64,000 nt of DNA, taken from NCBI RefSeq assembly GCF_019649055.1, contig NW_026570374.1, forward strand, positions 124,001 to 188,000. The letters are read 5' to 3'. The DNA is from Paramacrobiotus metropolitanus. Its lineage: Eukaryota > Tardigrada > Eutardigrada > Parachela > Macrobiotidae. Both the position numbers and the translations under genes were made by a program. The notes under the pieces were generated by a model. It saw nothing but the letters and a program-made list of their open reading frames with translations. It did no database searches and was not told the DNA's origin. Every line of letters starts with the position of its first letter. Position 1 is the stretch's first letter. Shown one piece after another: positions 21,485 to 33,799 of this stretch.

Positions 21485-23842
21485 ATCTTTCAACAGATCA
21501 TCGAGCGGATCCTGCACCGACCTGCAGGGCTGCGAAGGTGTTGCCGTCTACCTGGACGACATTATTGTCACTGGTGCGACTGAGGAAGAACACCTCCGCA
21601 ACCTCGAGAAAGTCCTGCAGCGGCTCAAAGAACATGGACTGACGCTCAAACAGACAAAGTGCCGGTTCATGCAAGAATCGGTTGAATATCTTGGCTTTGT
21701 GGTGGACAGTCGCGGCCGACACATATCGCGCGACCGCGCCAAAGCGCTGCTGGAGATGGACGAACCAAGGCACATCAGCGAGCTACGCGCCTTCCTTGGC
21801 ATGGTCAATCATTACGGGAAGTTCCTTCCCGACGTATCTTCAAAGTGTAACGTCTACCATAACCTACTGAAAACCGGAGTGACTTGGGATTGGTCAAAGG
21901 AATGCGCGCGTCAGTTCCGAGCACTGAAAGAGGACATCGTGAGAGCGACGTTCCTGGTGCACTTCAACCCGGAAATGCCACTGGTGCTGGCTGCCGACGC
22001 CTCACAGTATGGCCTGGGTGCTGTTCTGTGCCACCGGTTCCCCGACGGGACGGAGCGACCAATCGCCCACGCATCCAAGAGTCTCAGTGCGGCCGAAAAG
22101 AATTATGGCCGAATAGAGAAAGAAGCTTTGGCGATGGTGTTTGGTTACAAGAAATTCCACCAATACATCGCTGGGAGGGAGTTTACGCTGCTGACAGACC
22201 ATAAGCCGCTTCTCAGCGTCTTCGGCAGCCGGAAGGGCGTTCCCGTCGTGACCGCCAACCGCCTACAGCGATGGGCGTTGCTGCTCATGGGGTACAGTTT
22301 CTCCATCGAGTATCGCAGGACGGAGGATTTCGGCCAAGCAGACGGGTTGATCCGTCTGCCACTGCTCTCCACGCAGCTGGAAGGCATATCCGGTCTCGGC
22401 ATGGACAGCGTCGTGAGTGCCGTGCATAGCGATAACGCCAACCACCTGCCGCTGTCAGTCGCAGCGATCGCGGAGGAGACGCTGGTCAACCCGGAGCTCC
22501 GAGAAGTAAGCCGTTACATCCTAAACGGCTGGCCTAGCACCACTGCCGATAACCTCCGACCGTACAAACGGCTGGAGCACGAACTGGTCATGGTGAACGG
22601 CTGTGTCTGCTGGGGTCACCGGACTGTAATTCCTGACAAGTTCCGCAAGCAGGTGCTGACATATTTGCACGAAGCCCACATGGGAGCTGGGAAGATGAAG
22701 GCAGAAGCCCGAGGTTACTGTTGGTGGCCGCAGATGGATCGCGAAATCGAGCAGGTCACCAAAGACTGCCGCACCTGCACAGAGCGAGCTCTCGACACCG
22801 CGAAGGTTCCGCTGGCCCAGTGGGAGGTCCCAGGTGCATATGGACTTCGCCGCCCCTTACCATGGAACCATGCTGTTCGTGGTAGTGGACGCCATGTCCA
22901 AGTGGCCGGAAGTCATTTCCATGAAGCACGCTACGACCGAGACTGTCATCGATGCTCTGCTCACGATGTTCAGTCGCTACGGAGCATTTGCGGAAGCCGC
23001 TTCCGACAACGGTACGCAATTCACTTCACAGCAGTTCACGGATTTTTGTAACCAGTTTGGGATTAAGCACATCCGAACGCCACCGGGTCACCAGCAATCC
23101 AACGGACAGGCGGAGCGTTACGTACAGACCGTGAAAGAGGGAATCGCGAAGCTGATGGAAGATGGCAAAACACTTTCAGTTGCCTTGCGTCAGTTCCTCT
23201 GGCGGCATCGCAGCGTTCCACACGCCACAACGGGCAAGTCGCCAGCCGAGCTGTTCATGGGCCGCAAAATGCGCTCAACGTTAGACCTGCTGATCCCCGT
23301 CATGATGACCACGGCCGAACGTAACCGCGAACGATACCGAAGAATTTCGACAAGCGGACAGTTCCGAAAAGCTTTCAGCCTGGTCAGCTGGTTCTCGTTC
23401 GAGATTTCCGCCCCAGTCGCGGCGTTGACTGGGTTAGTGGAAAACTGATCAAGCGGGACGGCGCCCGAATATGGGAGGTTTCCGTCAACAGAACAGTCTG
23501 GCGTCGTCACTATAATCAAATTCGACCACGATACTGGCTGGAACCAGATGAAACGAAACTGGGCAGTACATTGCCAGAAACGCCAGTTGTCGACGCACAG
23601 AACAATTCTGCAGCACGGATGGCAGATGAAACACAGGAAGCGCACCCTGCTAATGAAACGGTGAAACCTCTGCCAGATAACGTCAAAGAGGCAACAACAG
23701 CGAAAAATGAGCCAGCGGCAGCTCAACAGCCAACCAAACCGAAAAAGGTCAAGCCGCCGCAGCCAGTTGAAAATTTACGAAGAACAGAGCGAACCATAGT
23801 GAAACCGGATCGATTAATAGCGGATCCGAAATTTGGTTCTTA
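21485..23842 (+). mobile_element. Ty3/gypsy retrotransposon, 5'-truncated pol
   Basis: Only the last part of reverse transcriptase is present, including the YLDD box near 21550, followed by the RNase H domain (AADASQYGLGAVL, about 21990), an HHCC integrase zinc finger (about 22670-22780) and the integrase core with D, D and E motifs (22836-23120). A C-terminal tail ends at 23842. Gag, protease, most of RT and the 5' LTR are missing. Reading frames change at about 21520, 22830 and 23400, so no intact polyprotein exists. It would be inactive. Its left end is fused to the 105-bp array. Confidence 0.9.
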
Positions 23843-23886
23843 ACTGTGTGCTTGAGTGTGTTTAACTACAAACACACTGGGGAAGG

Positions 23887-24067
23887 TGTGACGGCATGTA
23901 CTTAGTATATGACTTCAAGTGCTTAGCAATGTTAACCTTTATGAATATTTACAGTCCTGACATACAGTCTACAGATTAGTCAGTTCTCTGGTTGGCTCGC
24001 GGAATAAATAAAACATACGTATTTGGTAATACGTGAAAAATTATCGAGAAGTCACTAACTCTAACCA
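23887..24067 (+). repeat. Probable 3' LTR of the gypsy element
   Basis: A purine tract (CTGGGGAAGG) immediately precedes TGTGACGGCATG, the usual arrangement of polypurine tract and LTR start. AATAAATAAAAC near 24003 can act as poly(A) signal. The right end is placed at a CA about 24067 by convention. No 5' LTR is available for comparison. Confidence 0.5.
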
Positions 24068-24201
24068 TTGTAAAGCCTGAAATGAAACTTTCTTGGAAAA
24101 CACCAGAGGAAAAGCAAAATTTGATTTCATTCAACTGGAAAGCAAGTTTCTTTTCAAACTGTTACAAAAACGAGCGAAAATCACCAGAATTTCCTTCCTA
24201 C

Positions 24202-24688
24202 CTTAGCGTAGACCAGCGTGTGGCGATCCTTCTGGAAGAGAGTGTTGATCCTGGGGATCCCGCGGTCCCAGCTGTTCTCCAGATCCTCCAGCGTCAGGCG
24301 GCGGTTCTGCACATTGGCCTCCTGCCGCTTCAGCGCGTACTCGGCCCAGACACGCTGCGAGTCGGTGAACTCGGACTCCCAGGGCTGGATGTAGCGGTAC
24401 AAGTTGGGGATCAGCTGGTCCTCGTCGTGCGACATGCCGGAGCGGAAGTGCGTGATGCCGATGTCCGTCTGCTTGGACCAGTGCAGATCCGACTGCGGGA
24501 TCAGCACGTGCCCCATCGACAGCATGCCCAGGCCGCCGATCTCCTTCGGCGTGTAGAAGACGACGGGCGGGAAGCGCGACGGCATCTTCCAGTTCAGCCC
24601 GATCTTGATGCGCGTCTGAAGCTTGTTCTCGCACTTCACCAGCAAATCCAGCAGCTCCTGCGTGTTCACCACCGCCTCGCGGTAAAAG
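24202..24688 (-). pseudogene. PRPF8: PRPF8 (Prp8) exon, isolated fragment
   Basis: The exon starts after TGTCCAACAG and ends GCTAAG|GTAGGA. About 160 residues are close to human Prp8 throughout: the RT-like palm segment with [67 protein letters not shown] and [19 protein letters not shown]. Prp8 is the central U5 snRNP scaffold of the spliceosome. This exon has no stops or frameshifts, yet nothing downstream (the remaining C-terminal third) is present: the gypsy LTR lies 135 bases further. Upstream it would splice to 28834. Because that part is broken, this is a gene fragment and not the functional locus. Confidence 0.85.
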
Positions 24689-24739
24689 CTGTTGGACAGA
24701 AAGAAAAATTAAGCAATAATACATTAAGATAAACACGTT

Positions 24740-25019
24740 CAGATGAAACGAAATTTCATCTATTTTCCATGTACTTGCAAAGGGTACCTACGAAATGATG
24801 CAAAATCGATGTACTTATGAAAAAATTATAGATATTTATGCATTTCCATCTAATTATGATAAACACCTGCGAAATTTCATCTATTTCGCATATAGATACT
24901 ACTTGCAAAGGATACCTGCTACGAAATTTCATCTATTTCGCATGTACTTGCAAAGAGTGCCTATGCATTGATGCACATTCCATGTACTAACGAAAAATAC
25001 CGTAGAAATTTATGCATTT
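24740..25019. repeat. Satellite-like repeats in the Prp8 intron, left part
   Basis: Degenerate tandem units of about 110-130 bases contain GAAATTTCATCTATTT, TGTACTTGCAAAG, TACCTACGAA and GATGCACATTCCATGTAC. Matching units continue at 26486-26600 and 28620-28720, and a related array is at 30216-30570. Confidence 0.75.
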
Positions 25020-26485
25020 TGCAGGCGAGAGGTAAATAAGCTGCTGAACAAAAGTAAATCGGAAAACAATGTAGCCTTTGATCTGGACGAATTAAATGAC
25101 CATTTTTCTACAATGGGTGAACACGGCGCACCGCATCCGCCAGCTAGTCTGCCTGTAGAAAACCCTTCGGCGTCTTTTGAATTCGAATACGTGACTGCTG
25201 AAACTGTTTCAGAAATTTTTGTTAAAATGTTGGGAAAAAAGAAATCTGCAGGACCTAACGGTGTTCCGCATAAACTGTTACAGCAAATTTTTCCACTTTT
25301 GGTCGTGCCGATTGCTAACTTAATCAACCAGTGTTTTACGAAAGGAATTTTTCCTAAAATTTTTAAAATGGCTGAAGTGATTGCGTTGCCAAAATGCAGC
25401 AGCCCCACAGCAGCGAATGACTTGCGGCCGATCTCTCTGTTATGCAACCTTTCGAAGGTTTTCGAAAAAGCCGCACAGGCGCAGCTGGTAAAGTTTCTTA
25501 AAGATCGAAATATTTTATCCTCAAATCAGTCCACCAAAGCGCTAGCGGCTAGCAAACTACAAAGTGCACTGCCGGCTATAACAGAATGGTTCAACACCAA
25601 CAGTCTTGTAATTAACGAAAAAAAGTCAAAATTGATGTTCGTCTATTCTTGCCGAAGCAGAGAAGTCGGTCAGCCGACAATTGTTTTGAATGGTCACCAA
25701 CTGGAAGCAGTAACAGCAGTTAAGCACTTGGGGGTGATAATTGACCAACATTTAAAATGGGCCGAACATTGTAATAAGGTCCACAAAAGTGTCAGTCAGG
25801 GAATCGCTCTCATAAATCGTGCAAAAGACGGCCTGTGCAATTCTCAACGCATCGGACTTTTTTACGCATTTGTCCAGTCTCATCTGGACTACTGTTCTAC
25901 TGTGTGGAACGGCGCGTCTGTGTCCTTGCGTGAGAAATTAGCGGCTGCACACCGAAATGCTGTTCGGGCGATCGCGAATTACCCGAGAACACCAGGGAAA
26001 ACGCTAATGAATCAGTTCGGAATCCTCCCGCTGTTCACCAGATGGAAGCACCAGGAAGCCACCTGGCTATATAAAATCTGGCATCCTACGACATTCCATG
26101 TCCCGACGTACATCGCGGAAATGATTGTGTTGGACGAGCAAAAGAAGCCGTACAGCTTGCGACACGTTAGCCGCCCAACCATCAAAACACATGCGGCGAC
26201 GAAAACTGGAGAAGCAACGCTCGCATGGAGGCTAAATAAGCTGCTGAATAAAATTTACTGCTGTAGTAGTGATGTGTTGAACTTACGTTCTCTAAATTGT
26301 TTTAAGGCCGCTTTGTTTCTGTGCTAGCTTCCTATAAATTCTTGTATATTTGATTCTGATCTTCTGATTGTGTTTCTTGATGTTCAGCCAGGTTTAAAAT
26401 CCCATGCTAGACTGTCAACCTAGCCGGATAGGGGCTACCTGCTCTGATTGCAATTAAATTAAATTAATTAATTAATTAATAATTA
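25020..26485 (+). mobile_element. Non-LTR retrotransposon LINE-A, 5'-truncated with RT core deleted
   Basis: The frame 25113-26327 contains the N-terminal RT fingers (LGKKKSAGPNGVPHKLL, DLRPISLLCNLSKVFEK) followed directly by the C-terminal part (LGVIIDQHLKWAEH, LDYCSTVWNGA, HQEATWLYKIWHP). The central RT block with the (Y/F)ADD motif is absent although the frame stays open: an internal in-frame deletion near 25530. The 3' UTR contains CCAGGTTTAAAATCCCA and ends in (TTAA)n. The same satellite units flank it on both sides. It cannot be autonomous. Confidence 0.9.
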
Positions 26486-26600
26486 TCACGAATTCCTACG
26501 AAATTTCATTTAGTGCGCATTGTACTTGCAAAAGGTACCTACGAATTGATGCACATTCCATGTACTAACGAAAAATACCGTAGAAATTTATGCATCCCTC
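26486..26600. repeat. Satellite-like repeats in the Prp8 intron, right part
   Basis: Resumption of the unit interrupted by LINE-A: CCTACGAAATTTCAT, TGTACTTGCAAA and GATGCACATTCCATGTAC. Confidence 0.7.
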
Positions 26601-27130
26601 TATAATTTGCGCGTAAGCCTTAATCTTTGTTGAGTCCGTCAGCTCGACGCATTGATCCAAAGTACTGTGACTATGTATCATTCGATAGCCCTTGAAATGT
26701 AGATTAGCCATCACAAATTAGTTTTTGGAGAAAAAGATAAGTTTGAAAGAAAACGATCAAAAACTTTAACGTACAAAGTCTATGGGAAAAGCTAAGAACC
26801 CACCACTGCTAAACCGACCACCTCATCACTGTATCAAGAGCAAACATCTTCGCTGCCGCTGGATCGTGTTTTATATCCCTTAACAGATAATGCTCCATCG
26901 TCCGAAGTTCGTATGTTTCTCATCAAAATTTAGTTCTGAGAAAGAAAATAAAACGAAAGAAAGGAGGGAAAAATGCCCGAGAAGATTCTGCGGCTGTGGG
27001 ACGGTTCTAAAGTCTGTTTTCAAGTACCTGGCCCCCGCAGTGGTTTATTGAGTCTTCGCTTAACTATACTGCAAAGAGCCTTTTCAGTTTCCGGGCGGAC
27101 GCGCTTGCCTTTCTTGCTAAACCACCTGCG
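26601..27130 (+). repeat. Dispersed repeat family D, copy 4 (longest)
   Basis: It matches 8720-9210 in direct orientation and 16650-16960 in reverse. This copy includes both the CTTACGCG end and the GAGAAGATTCTGCGG end, so it is the best template for a consensus. Confidence 0.75.
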
Positions 27131-27516
27131 ATGCAATTGTGATTTGTGATTTGCGAAGACGGATTTTTCGAAATTTGCTACTTTATCGTTTTCAATAGAA
27201 AAGGCAAGGTAGTGTTCGAGAAAAGCTAGCGGGGCAATTTGGAATTTTCAAAATTTGCTTTTAAGAACAGCAAACTATTTGCTCCGAATCGTACTGACTG
27301 TTTGAATTACGTAAATACGAGTATCAATGTAAATCGTATCAAAGTAAATCCACTACAGTGCAGCTATCTCTAGAACGTAAATCATGTCCGGTTTAAAAAC
27401 GGATGGAGAGGAGTTGGATGTAGCATGAATTGCATGATATGAGTTGGAACCTCGAATGCTCCATTACTAAGTAACAATGGACAAATATTTTTTTTCTGTC
27501 TGCTATACTGCTTACT

Positions 27517-27570
27517 GGAAGGTGGAGCCGCAGGCGACGCCGAGTTACGGCGCGAGCGGAGCTCCCGTAG
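27517..27570 (-). repeat. GC-rich module M, copy 3 (inverted)
   Basis: It reads GGAGCCGCAGGCGACGCCGA then GGCGCGAGCGGAG, the reverse complement of the copies at 9828 and 16050. Confidence 0.7.
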
Positions 27571-27597
27571 CAGCAAGCGCAATGTCGCGTAAGAGTT

Positions 27598-27978
27598 CCC
27601 GTTTTTGAAAAGAAATGGCTGTTCTCACCACCCTGGCACCTTCTTTGGGTATTCTCACCACCTTTCACCACGTTTTGGCTTTTTTTTCGCACGACCTTTT
27701 TAGACATATTTTTTACCCCACCATTGGCTGTTGTCACAACCTTTCTACACCTCCTTTCGGCTATTCCCACCTCCTTAGATACGGGCAACGGCGATCACAC
27801 GGTCCGCAGTAAAAACTGGCTACGACTGCGACGCTTTCGCCTTTGCTTTCGGGATCGACATGATCAACAATCGGAAACCAATCGGTGGTGCCAATAGACT
27901 TAAAGGTGGTGAAAGGTGGCGAGAATAGCCAAATGGTGGTGCGAGGTGGTGGGAACAGCCACACCCTTTTGAAAAAGA
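27598..27978. mobile_element. Degenerate palindromic element (about 380 bp)
   Basis: The left end GTTTTTGAAAAG then GGCTGTTCTCACCACC pairs with GGTGGTGGGAACAGCC then CTTTTGAAAAAG on the right. The arms contain several CACCACC/GGTGGTG repeats that also account for the minus-strand open frame across 27393-27788. Confidence 0.7.
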
Positions 27979-28590
27979 GCTAAAGCAGAGAAGGAACCAA
28001 CGAAATGCCCCTGTTTTTATTTATTTTGGCTATGGTCAAAGCAGTAATAAAAAAAGAATATTAATAGCAAGTAGAGCATTTACTCTGTTGATATACTGAT
28101 TGATAAACTGGGACAGGAAGGGCACCAAACTGGTGATTTAAAGTTCAGTCAATAAATTGTTATCGGATAGTTTAAAGCTTTTTAAATCGTAGAATGAAAC
28201 AGAAGCAGGAAGGGAGAACAACTTTAATAAATTACAGAGCCCCTGTGCAGTAGCTGCACGAAATTTAGGTAAATGATTGGTTATTGGTCTGGAAACTAAG
28301 AAATAGATTGGAAATTAATAAGAACATTTATCCGCCTTTGGGAAAAAAATTTCGCATTTCAGGTTTAAGGTCATCTCTGCAGTCAGTTATAGAGACAGGC
28401 AAATTTTCAGTAGATATTACCGTCAAGTTCAACTATGGACTTCGGTAAACATGTATTGTAGAATTTTACAGATACATATATTACAGAATTTCTCGCTTCG
28501 TCCATAAAAGTGATGATAAAGCCTACACTACCTGCAGTCACAGTTTTAATTTTTTTACTGGGTCATGATTTGTCCATCGCATTAATTATT
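27979..28590. other. Probable interior of a non-autonomous Helitron
   Basis: AT-rich DNA leading to the Helitron terminus at 28591-28617. No open frame is seen and the 5' TC end was not located. Confidence 0.4.
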
Positions 28591-28617
28591 CCGCGCAATT
28601 TGCGCGGGGTCTGCTAG
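28591..28617 (+). mobile_element. Helitron-type 3' terminus (plus orientation)
   Basis: The hairpin CCGCGCAATTTGCGCGG (28591-28607) is followed by GGTCTG and CTAG, then T. It is the same terminus as the inverted one at 11681-11707, which identifies a family with at least two copies here. Confidence 0.75.
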
Positions 28618-28794
28618 TTTTCCTTCTAATTATGATGAATACCTAGCAAATTTCATCTGTCTCGGATGTGCCTGCGAAGAGTACCTACGACTTACGAGGT
28701 TGATGTATCTTTTAGGTACTGTATATGAAGAAAACAGTCTAAGTTTACGCAATTCGTATCAAAGGGTTTCCGCAATATTTCGTACCGATGTTCA

Positions 28795-29640
<846 letters not shown>

Positions 29641-30215
29641 CAGCTGCACAACCAACCAACACCAGCATTCCTCGAAAAACATGTCCACTGGCACTCTGCC
29701 TACACCATCTAAAATTCCATCCTTTCCTGAAGCATATTTGTAGATTAATCCCTAGTTCTGCCAAGTGCCAACAAACTTCATTGATCAAATGACGGAGAAG
29801 GACTAGTCAGTGAGACACTGCAACAAGACTTCGACGATCATCGAGCAGGAGTCCGGAACGCACGCTCTAATCACGATCGCACAGCAGACAGCATCCACAC
29901 TCCTCGCTCGCACCACTTTCACACAGAAAACAACACTACTTTACCTGATCCACAAAAATTCAAGCTTCTATCTTTCCACTGCAGTAATCAAATGATGAAA
30001 ACTGGAATCGCAGAAACACAGATATCCCAACCGTAACGTTTGTCAATTTTTGTATTTTTTGACAAGAAATTTTTGAAAACATGCAGCCGTGTTCACGGGA
30101 TATTGTACACGGGTGCAGTAGTGCTTGCTTAACCATTAAAAGTGATACATCAGCGCTGGTTCATTGTTGTACCAGCGTAAATACACGAGGGCATAAAGTA
30201 TTATATTATATCTCC
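29641..30215. other. Intergenic, no feature
   Basis: No gene or repeat was recognised between the Prp8 remnant and the tandem array. Confidence 0.4.
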
Positions 30216-30570
30216 CATGTAATTATGAAGAAAACTTTAGGGATATGTATCATTTTGTATCTAATTGTGATGAATAGTGAATACCTTAGAATTCCATGTA
30301 ATTTGCATGAAATTGCAGAGAGAACATACGATACTTATGCATCTTTCATGTAATTATGAAGAAAACTTTAGAGATATGGGCATTTCGCATCTAATTATGA
30401 TGAATACGTTATAATTTCATGTAATTTGCATGAAATTCCAAAGAGAACTTACGATACTTATGCATCTTCCATGTAATTATGAAGAAAACGTTAGAGATAT
30501 GTGCATTTTGCATCTAATTATGACGAATACCTTAGAATTCCATGTATTTTGCACGAAATTGCAATGAGGC
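30216..30570. repeat. Tandem repeat, about 123-131 bp, 2.8 copies
   Basis: CATGTAATTATGAAGAAAAC recurs at 30216, 30347 and 30470, each time followed by a TAGRGATATG segment, a TCTAATTATGATGAATAC segment and GCATGAAATT. It is related to the satellite-like units in the Prp8 intron. Confidence 0.85.
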
Positions 30571-31862
30571 GTTGACGAAGGAGCAGTCGAATTGGGGACA
30601 GCACTCGTCGGTCACGGGCATGGCCTTGCAGTCGTGGGCGGGCCGCCGCAGGTCAGCGGCGTGCAGACCACGTGGCCCTGCTCCGTGCACTCGGAGCGAG
30701 CGCACGCGCGCCGGGTTGTCTACGTCGTCGTTGGAGGCGCACTGCTGATCTACGGGCGATGCACACGGCGGTCAGCAAGGGACAAGAAAAAGCCGGTGTT
30801 AAGTGTACCTTTGAAGAGGCGTTGCGGCGGCATGCAGCGCTGCTTGCACTGCTGCCGGTTTTCGAAGTTGTTCTCGTTGCCGGCGCATCCTGAATAGATG
30901 AACTGCCGGCATCCGGAAATCCGCCCGTGGACAGTCAGTCTGTGAACACCGGGTTTTGCTAATCGCGTCGTCATACGTACGATTCGTACTGTCACCGCAG
31001 GCCCGCATGCTAAAGTTTTGGCAGCCGCTAATTTCGCCGCGAAGTAGGCACTCTGAAAAAACAATTCGTTGTTAAATAAAGAGACGCCACCCTGCTTAGC
31101 AGACCAATGTTGTACCGAATATGGCTGCACGAATCCACCGGTAATCTGCTCATCACAATCTTTCTTGGGATCCCCGTTGAAGCCGCTCAAGCACTTGCAC
31201 TCTGCGATCGAACCGGTATAATAAAAAACCGTACAAAAAAATAACTGTTGGCGACTTCGGAGGTTTGCCGTTGAGAGCAGGGCACTGTGCGTTCTTGTCG
31301 CACTCGATGAAGCGGCCAAAACTGAAACAGGCCTTCGGGCTGGACAGGACTAAATACGGGACAATCTAAGTGACCTTGATTAATTGGCTAATTGACGTTG
31401 ACGGACAGCGGGCGCCGGTGTCGGTGACGCACCGTCCTGCGGGCCGGCGGTGGAGGTGGTCAGCAGGTGGCGCTAGCGCACGAGCCAGGTGGCAGACGGC
31501 GTCACCACGCTCGTCTTGTTCGAGCTCAACTGGTCTGTCTCACTGGTATCGCTGCTGTTCCCCGTCTCTTCCGTTCCGATCGATTGTTTCCTGGCCGCCT
31601 TCACTGGGGGGTCGCTGTAGGGTTTACTTCGACGTATTTAAACAATCTACTAACCAGGGCCGCCTGAGTAGTGGTCGGCGACGCATTGGCCAACGTGGCC
31701 AGCGTGGTGAGGAGTGACGAGCCGGGCGCGGGGGGGGGGGTGGCCGGCGGCGGATTGGGGTATTGCCACTTCGGGACAGCAGACGCCGACGAAGAGCGGC
31801 GTGCAGTCCTGGTACTGCAGAAAGGTGTCCTTGCACACCACGTTGACCCACTGGATATATAA
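30550..31862 (-). pseudogene. Cysteine-rich EGF/Kunitz/VWC-type secreted protein gene, decayed
   Basis: Reading downward: a Cys-rich segment (VNVVCKDTFLQYQDC, GVCCPE) near 31840-31770; an EGF-like stretch (FIECDKNAQCPALNG, about 31300, then ECKCLSGFNGDPKKDCDE, about 31200-31140) split by an apparent intron or indel; a Kunitz half-domain (GCRQFIYSGCAGNENNF, then QQCKQRC) near 30930-30840; and a VWC-like segment (CTEQGHVVCTPLTCGG, DECCPQFDC) near 30690-30570. The order resembles papilin- or lustrin-like extracellular proteins. Frames shift between modules and the Kunitz N-terminal half is scrambled, so I treat it as a pseudogene. Some breaks may be introns that I could not place. Kunitz modules usually inhibit serine proteases. 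Confidence 0.6.
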
Positions 31863-31872
31863 ATAGGCCAAT

Positions 31873-33799
31873 GTCAAAACGACGGCGGAATTTCTTGCTG
31901 GCGGAAATTTTGTGTGGTCAAAACGACGGCGGAAATTCTAGTAGTCAAAACGCCGGCGGAATTTAGTTTAACTTTTTAATTTCAGTTACTGTGCATATAT
32001 ATTTAAGAGCAATTTGTCAGAAAAATGTATCTTGCATAGATTCGGGCGCTCCGTTATTAATATAAGCCTATCTATTAGATCGCATGTATGTCCTTTCTGT
32101 GCATCACATTATTCTTCCACGCGCAACGCAGCAGCCGCTGCGTTTGTCTTAAAAAAATTGGCATCTGAAGAATTTTGCGAAAACACATAGGCAAATAAAT
32201 CAGTTATTAAATTATCTGGTATCTGAATGCTGGTATCAGCTGCAGGCTTGCAGCAACTGGCAAGCAGTAACTGACCAGGCTAAGCCAAGAGAATATTGTA
32301 TGCGTGCGGCATGCATTAAGCGCCGTCATCCGCAGTTCACATCAAAGTTTGCAAATTACGAGGGCCATTCAATATATTCGTAGCATTGCCGCGCCATCTT
32401 CCACTGCATTATTTTTATTTCACTATTACCATAAAGTATATTTCTACAGCCTATATGCACTGCAAACATTTATTTACTAAATCTTGAAATGGATCCAGAA
32501 AGAAGTTACACGACAGAGAAGAGATCGACTCATGTCAATCTTCCTCGAGCTCTTCATGATTTTTCCAGTTTTTGCTACGCAAAGATTTCTTCAAAATCAA
32601 AAATTTTTTAAACTCATAAAAGATTAAGGTATGCTAATGAATTGAGTATCCAAGGATACGTCAGCTTGATGATGAGAACCAAAGCAATGTAGTGGTGGAA
32701 ACCTGATTGTGCGCGTCAAAACCATATGGATAATTTCAAGTAAAAGTCAATTCCAAAATTTTCTCAGCGAGTTGCTGCGTTCCATACTCAACACTGTTTC
32801 TCCTCAAATATTCAGCCCATTTGCTATTTCTTCCTTGCTCATTCAAGATCCTTCTCGATCATGGCTTTTATTTTAAGTAGTTTTTTGAAAGGGAGACTCG
32901 AGAAAGTGGTCCCTCAGTTGAGAAAACGGAGTGCTCGGAGCTGAATCGTAGTAACCAGTCTGTAATAGTACAACGTAATGGCGATGAATTAAGGAAGAGA
33001 ACAAATAGCTTAAGATGAAAAGAAACTCTACAGTTCTTCTCTAAGAAATTTTTGCAAATAATAGCTTGACATGCGCACTTTCCAGAAAAACTTTTTTTTA
33101 CTCCGGGCAGCCTTGTACAGATGGATGCCAACCGCCAGCCGTAGGCGGTATTACCCCGGCCATTGCCCTATGATCTAGTTATGAATGATACAGTTTTAAA
33201 AAAATTAGATCATAATTTTGAGAATTATTTTCTACCACAGTGCTACGAATATATTGAATGGCCCTCGTACATATCTGGATGACACCGTTAAATTCAAAGA
33301 AGATGAGCTGGTTGCAATCGCAAAGTTCTGCTCTGAAATTTAGCTGCAGTGGTGTTGAGTTCAACTGCTCAAGGCATGCATGTTCTTTTGTCATTATGTT
33401 TTTTTGTTATTTTGTTAGCTTGTTTAGCGGCCCGATTAGGATTACCTGATTGGTATTCGAGCACGTACGTGTTTTTTTATCATTGCGTTTCTTGTTTGTT
33501 TGTGTTTTTTTTTTAATTTTTCAACCTTTTTTAGTCGTAGTTCTCGTTTTTCGTTGTTGGCTGCTTATCTGCTGAACGATAAAGCAGGTCTTGGAACTAG
33601 AGTTTACCAATAAATTGGTTTTGTATCAATTCGTGGTGTCCGTAAAAAAATGCATGTTCAGGAAATTCCGCCGGCGTTTTGACCACGAGAAGTTCCGCCG
33701 TCGTTTTGACCAAACAGAACTTCCGCCGGCAAGAAATTCCGCCGCTGTTTTGACCTCACAAAATTTCCGCCGGCAGAAAATTCCGCCGTCGTTTTGATA
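31873..33799. mobile_element. TIR transposon with subterminal repeat arrays (about 1.93 kb)
   Basis: Both ends carry inverted TCAAAACGACGGCGGAATTT. Inside each end the motif GTCAAAACGNCGGCGGAA alternates with CCGGCGGAAATTTTGTG: about three copies at the left (31880-31970) and five at the right (33655-33800). Such clustered subterminal motifs are typical transposase-binding sites of hAT- or MuDR-like elements. No intact transposase frame is seen and a second element is nested inside. Confidence 0.75.
32354..33270. mobile_element. Nested TIR element, mariner-like ends (about 0.92 kb)
   Basis: The inverted ends ACGAGGGCCATTCAATATAT and ATTCGTAGCA at the left are answered by TGCTACGAATATATTGAATG and GCCCTCGT at the right. 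About 28 bases match exactly. TA-flanked ends starting ACGAGGG are common in mariner-type elements. The length would fit a decayed or internally deleted copy. No conserved catalytic triad is readable. Confidence 0.65.

Noticed and set aside
27393-27788. 131-codon minus-strand open frame
   Set aside because: It runs across a palindromic element and a GC-rich repeat module. Its Lys/Gly-rich sequence reflects the repeats, with no family similarity.
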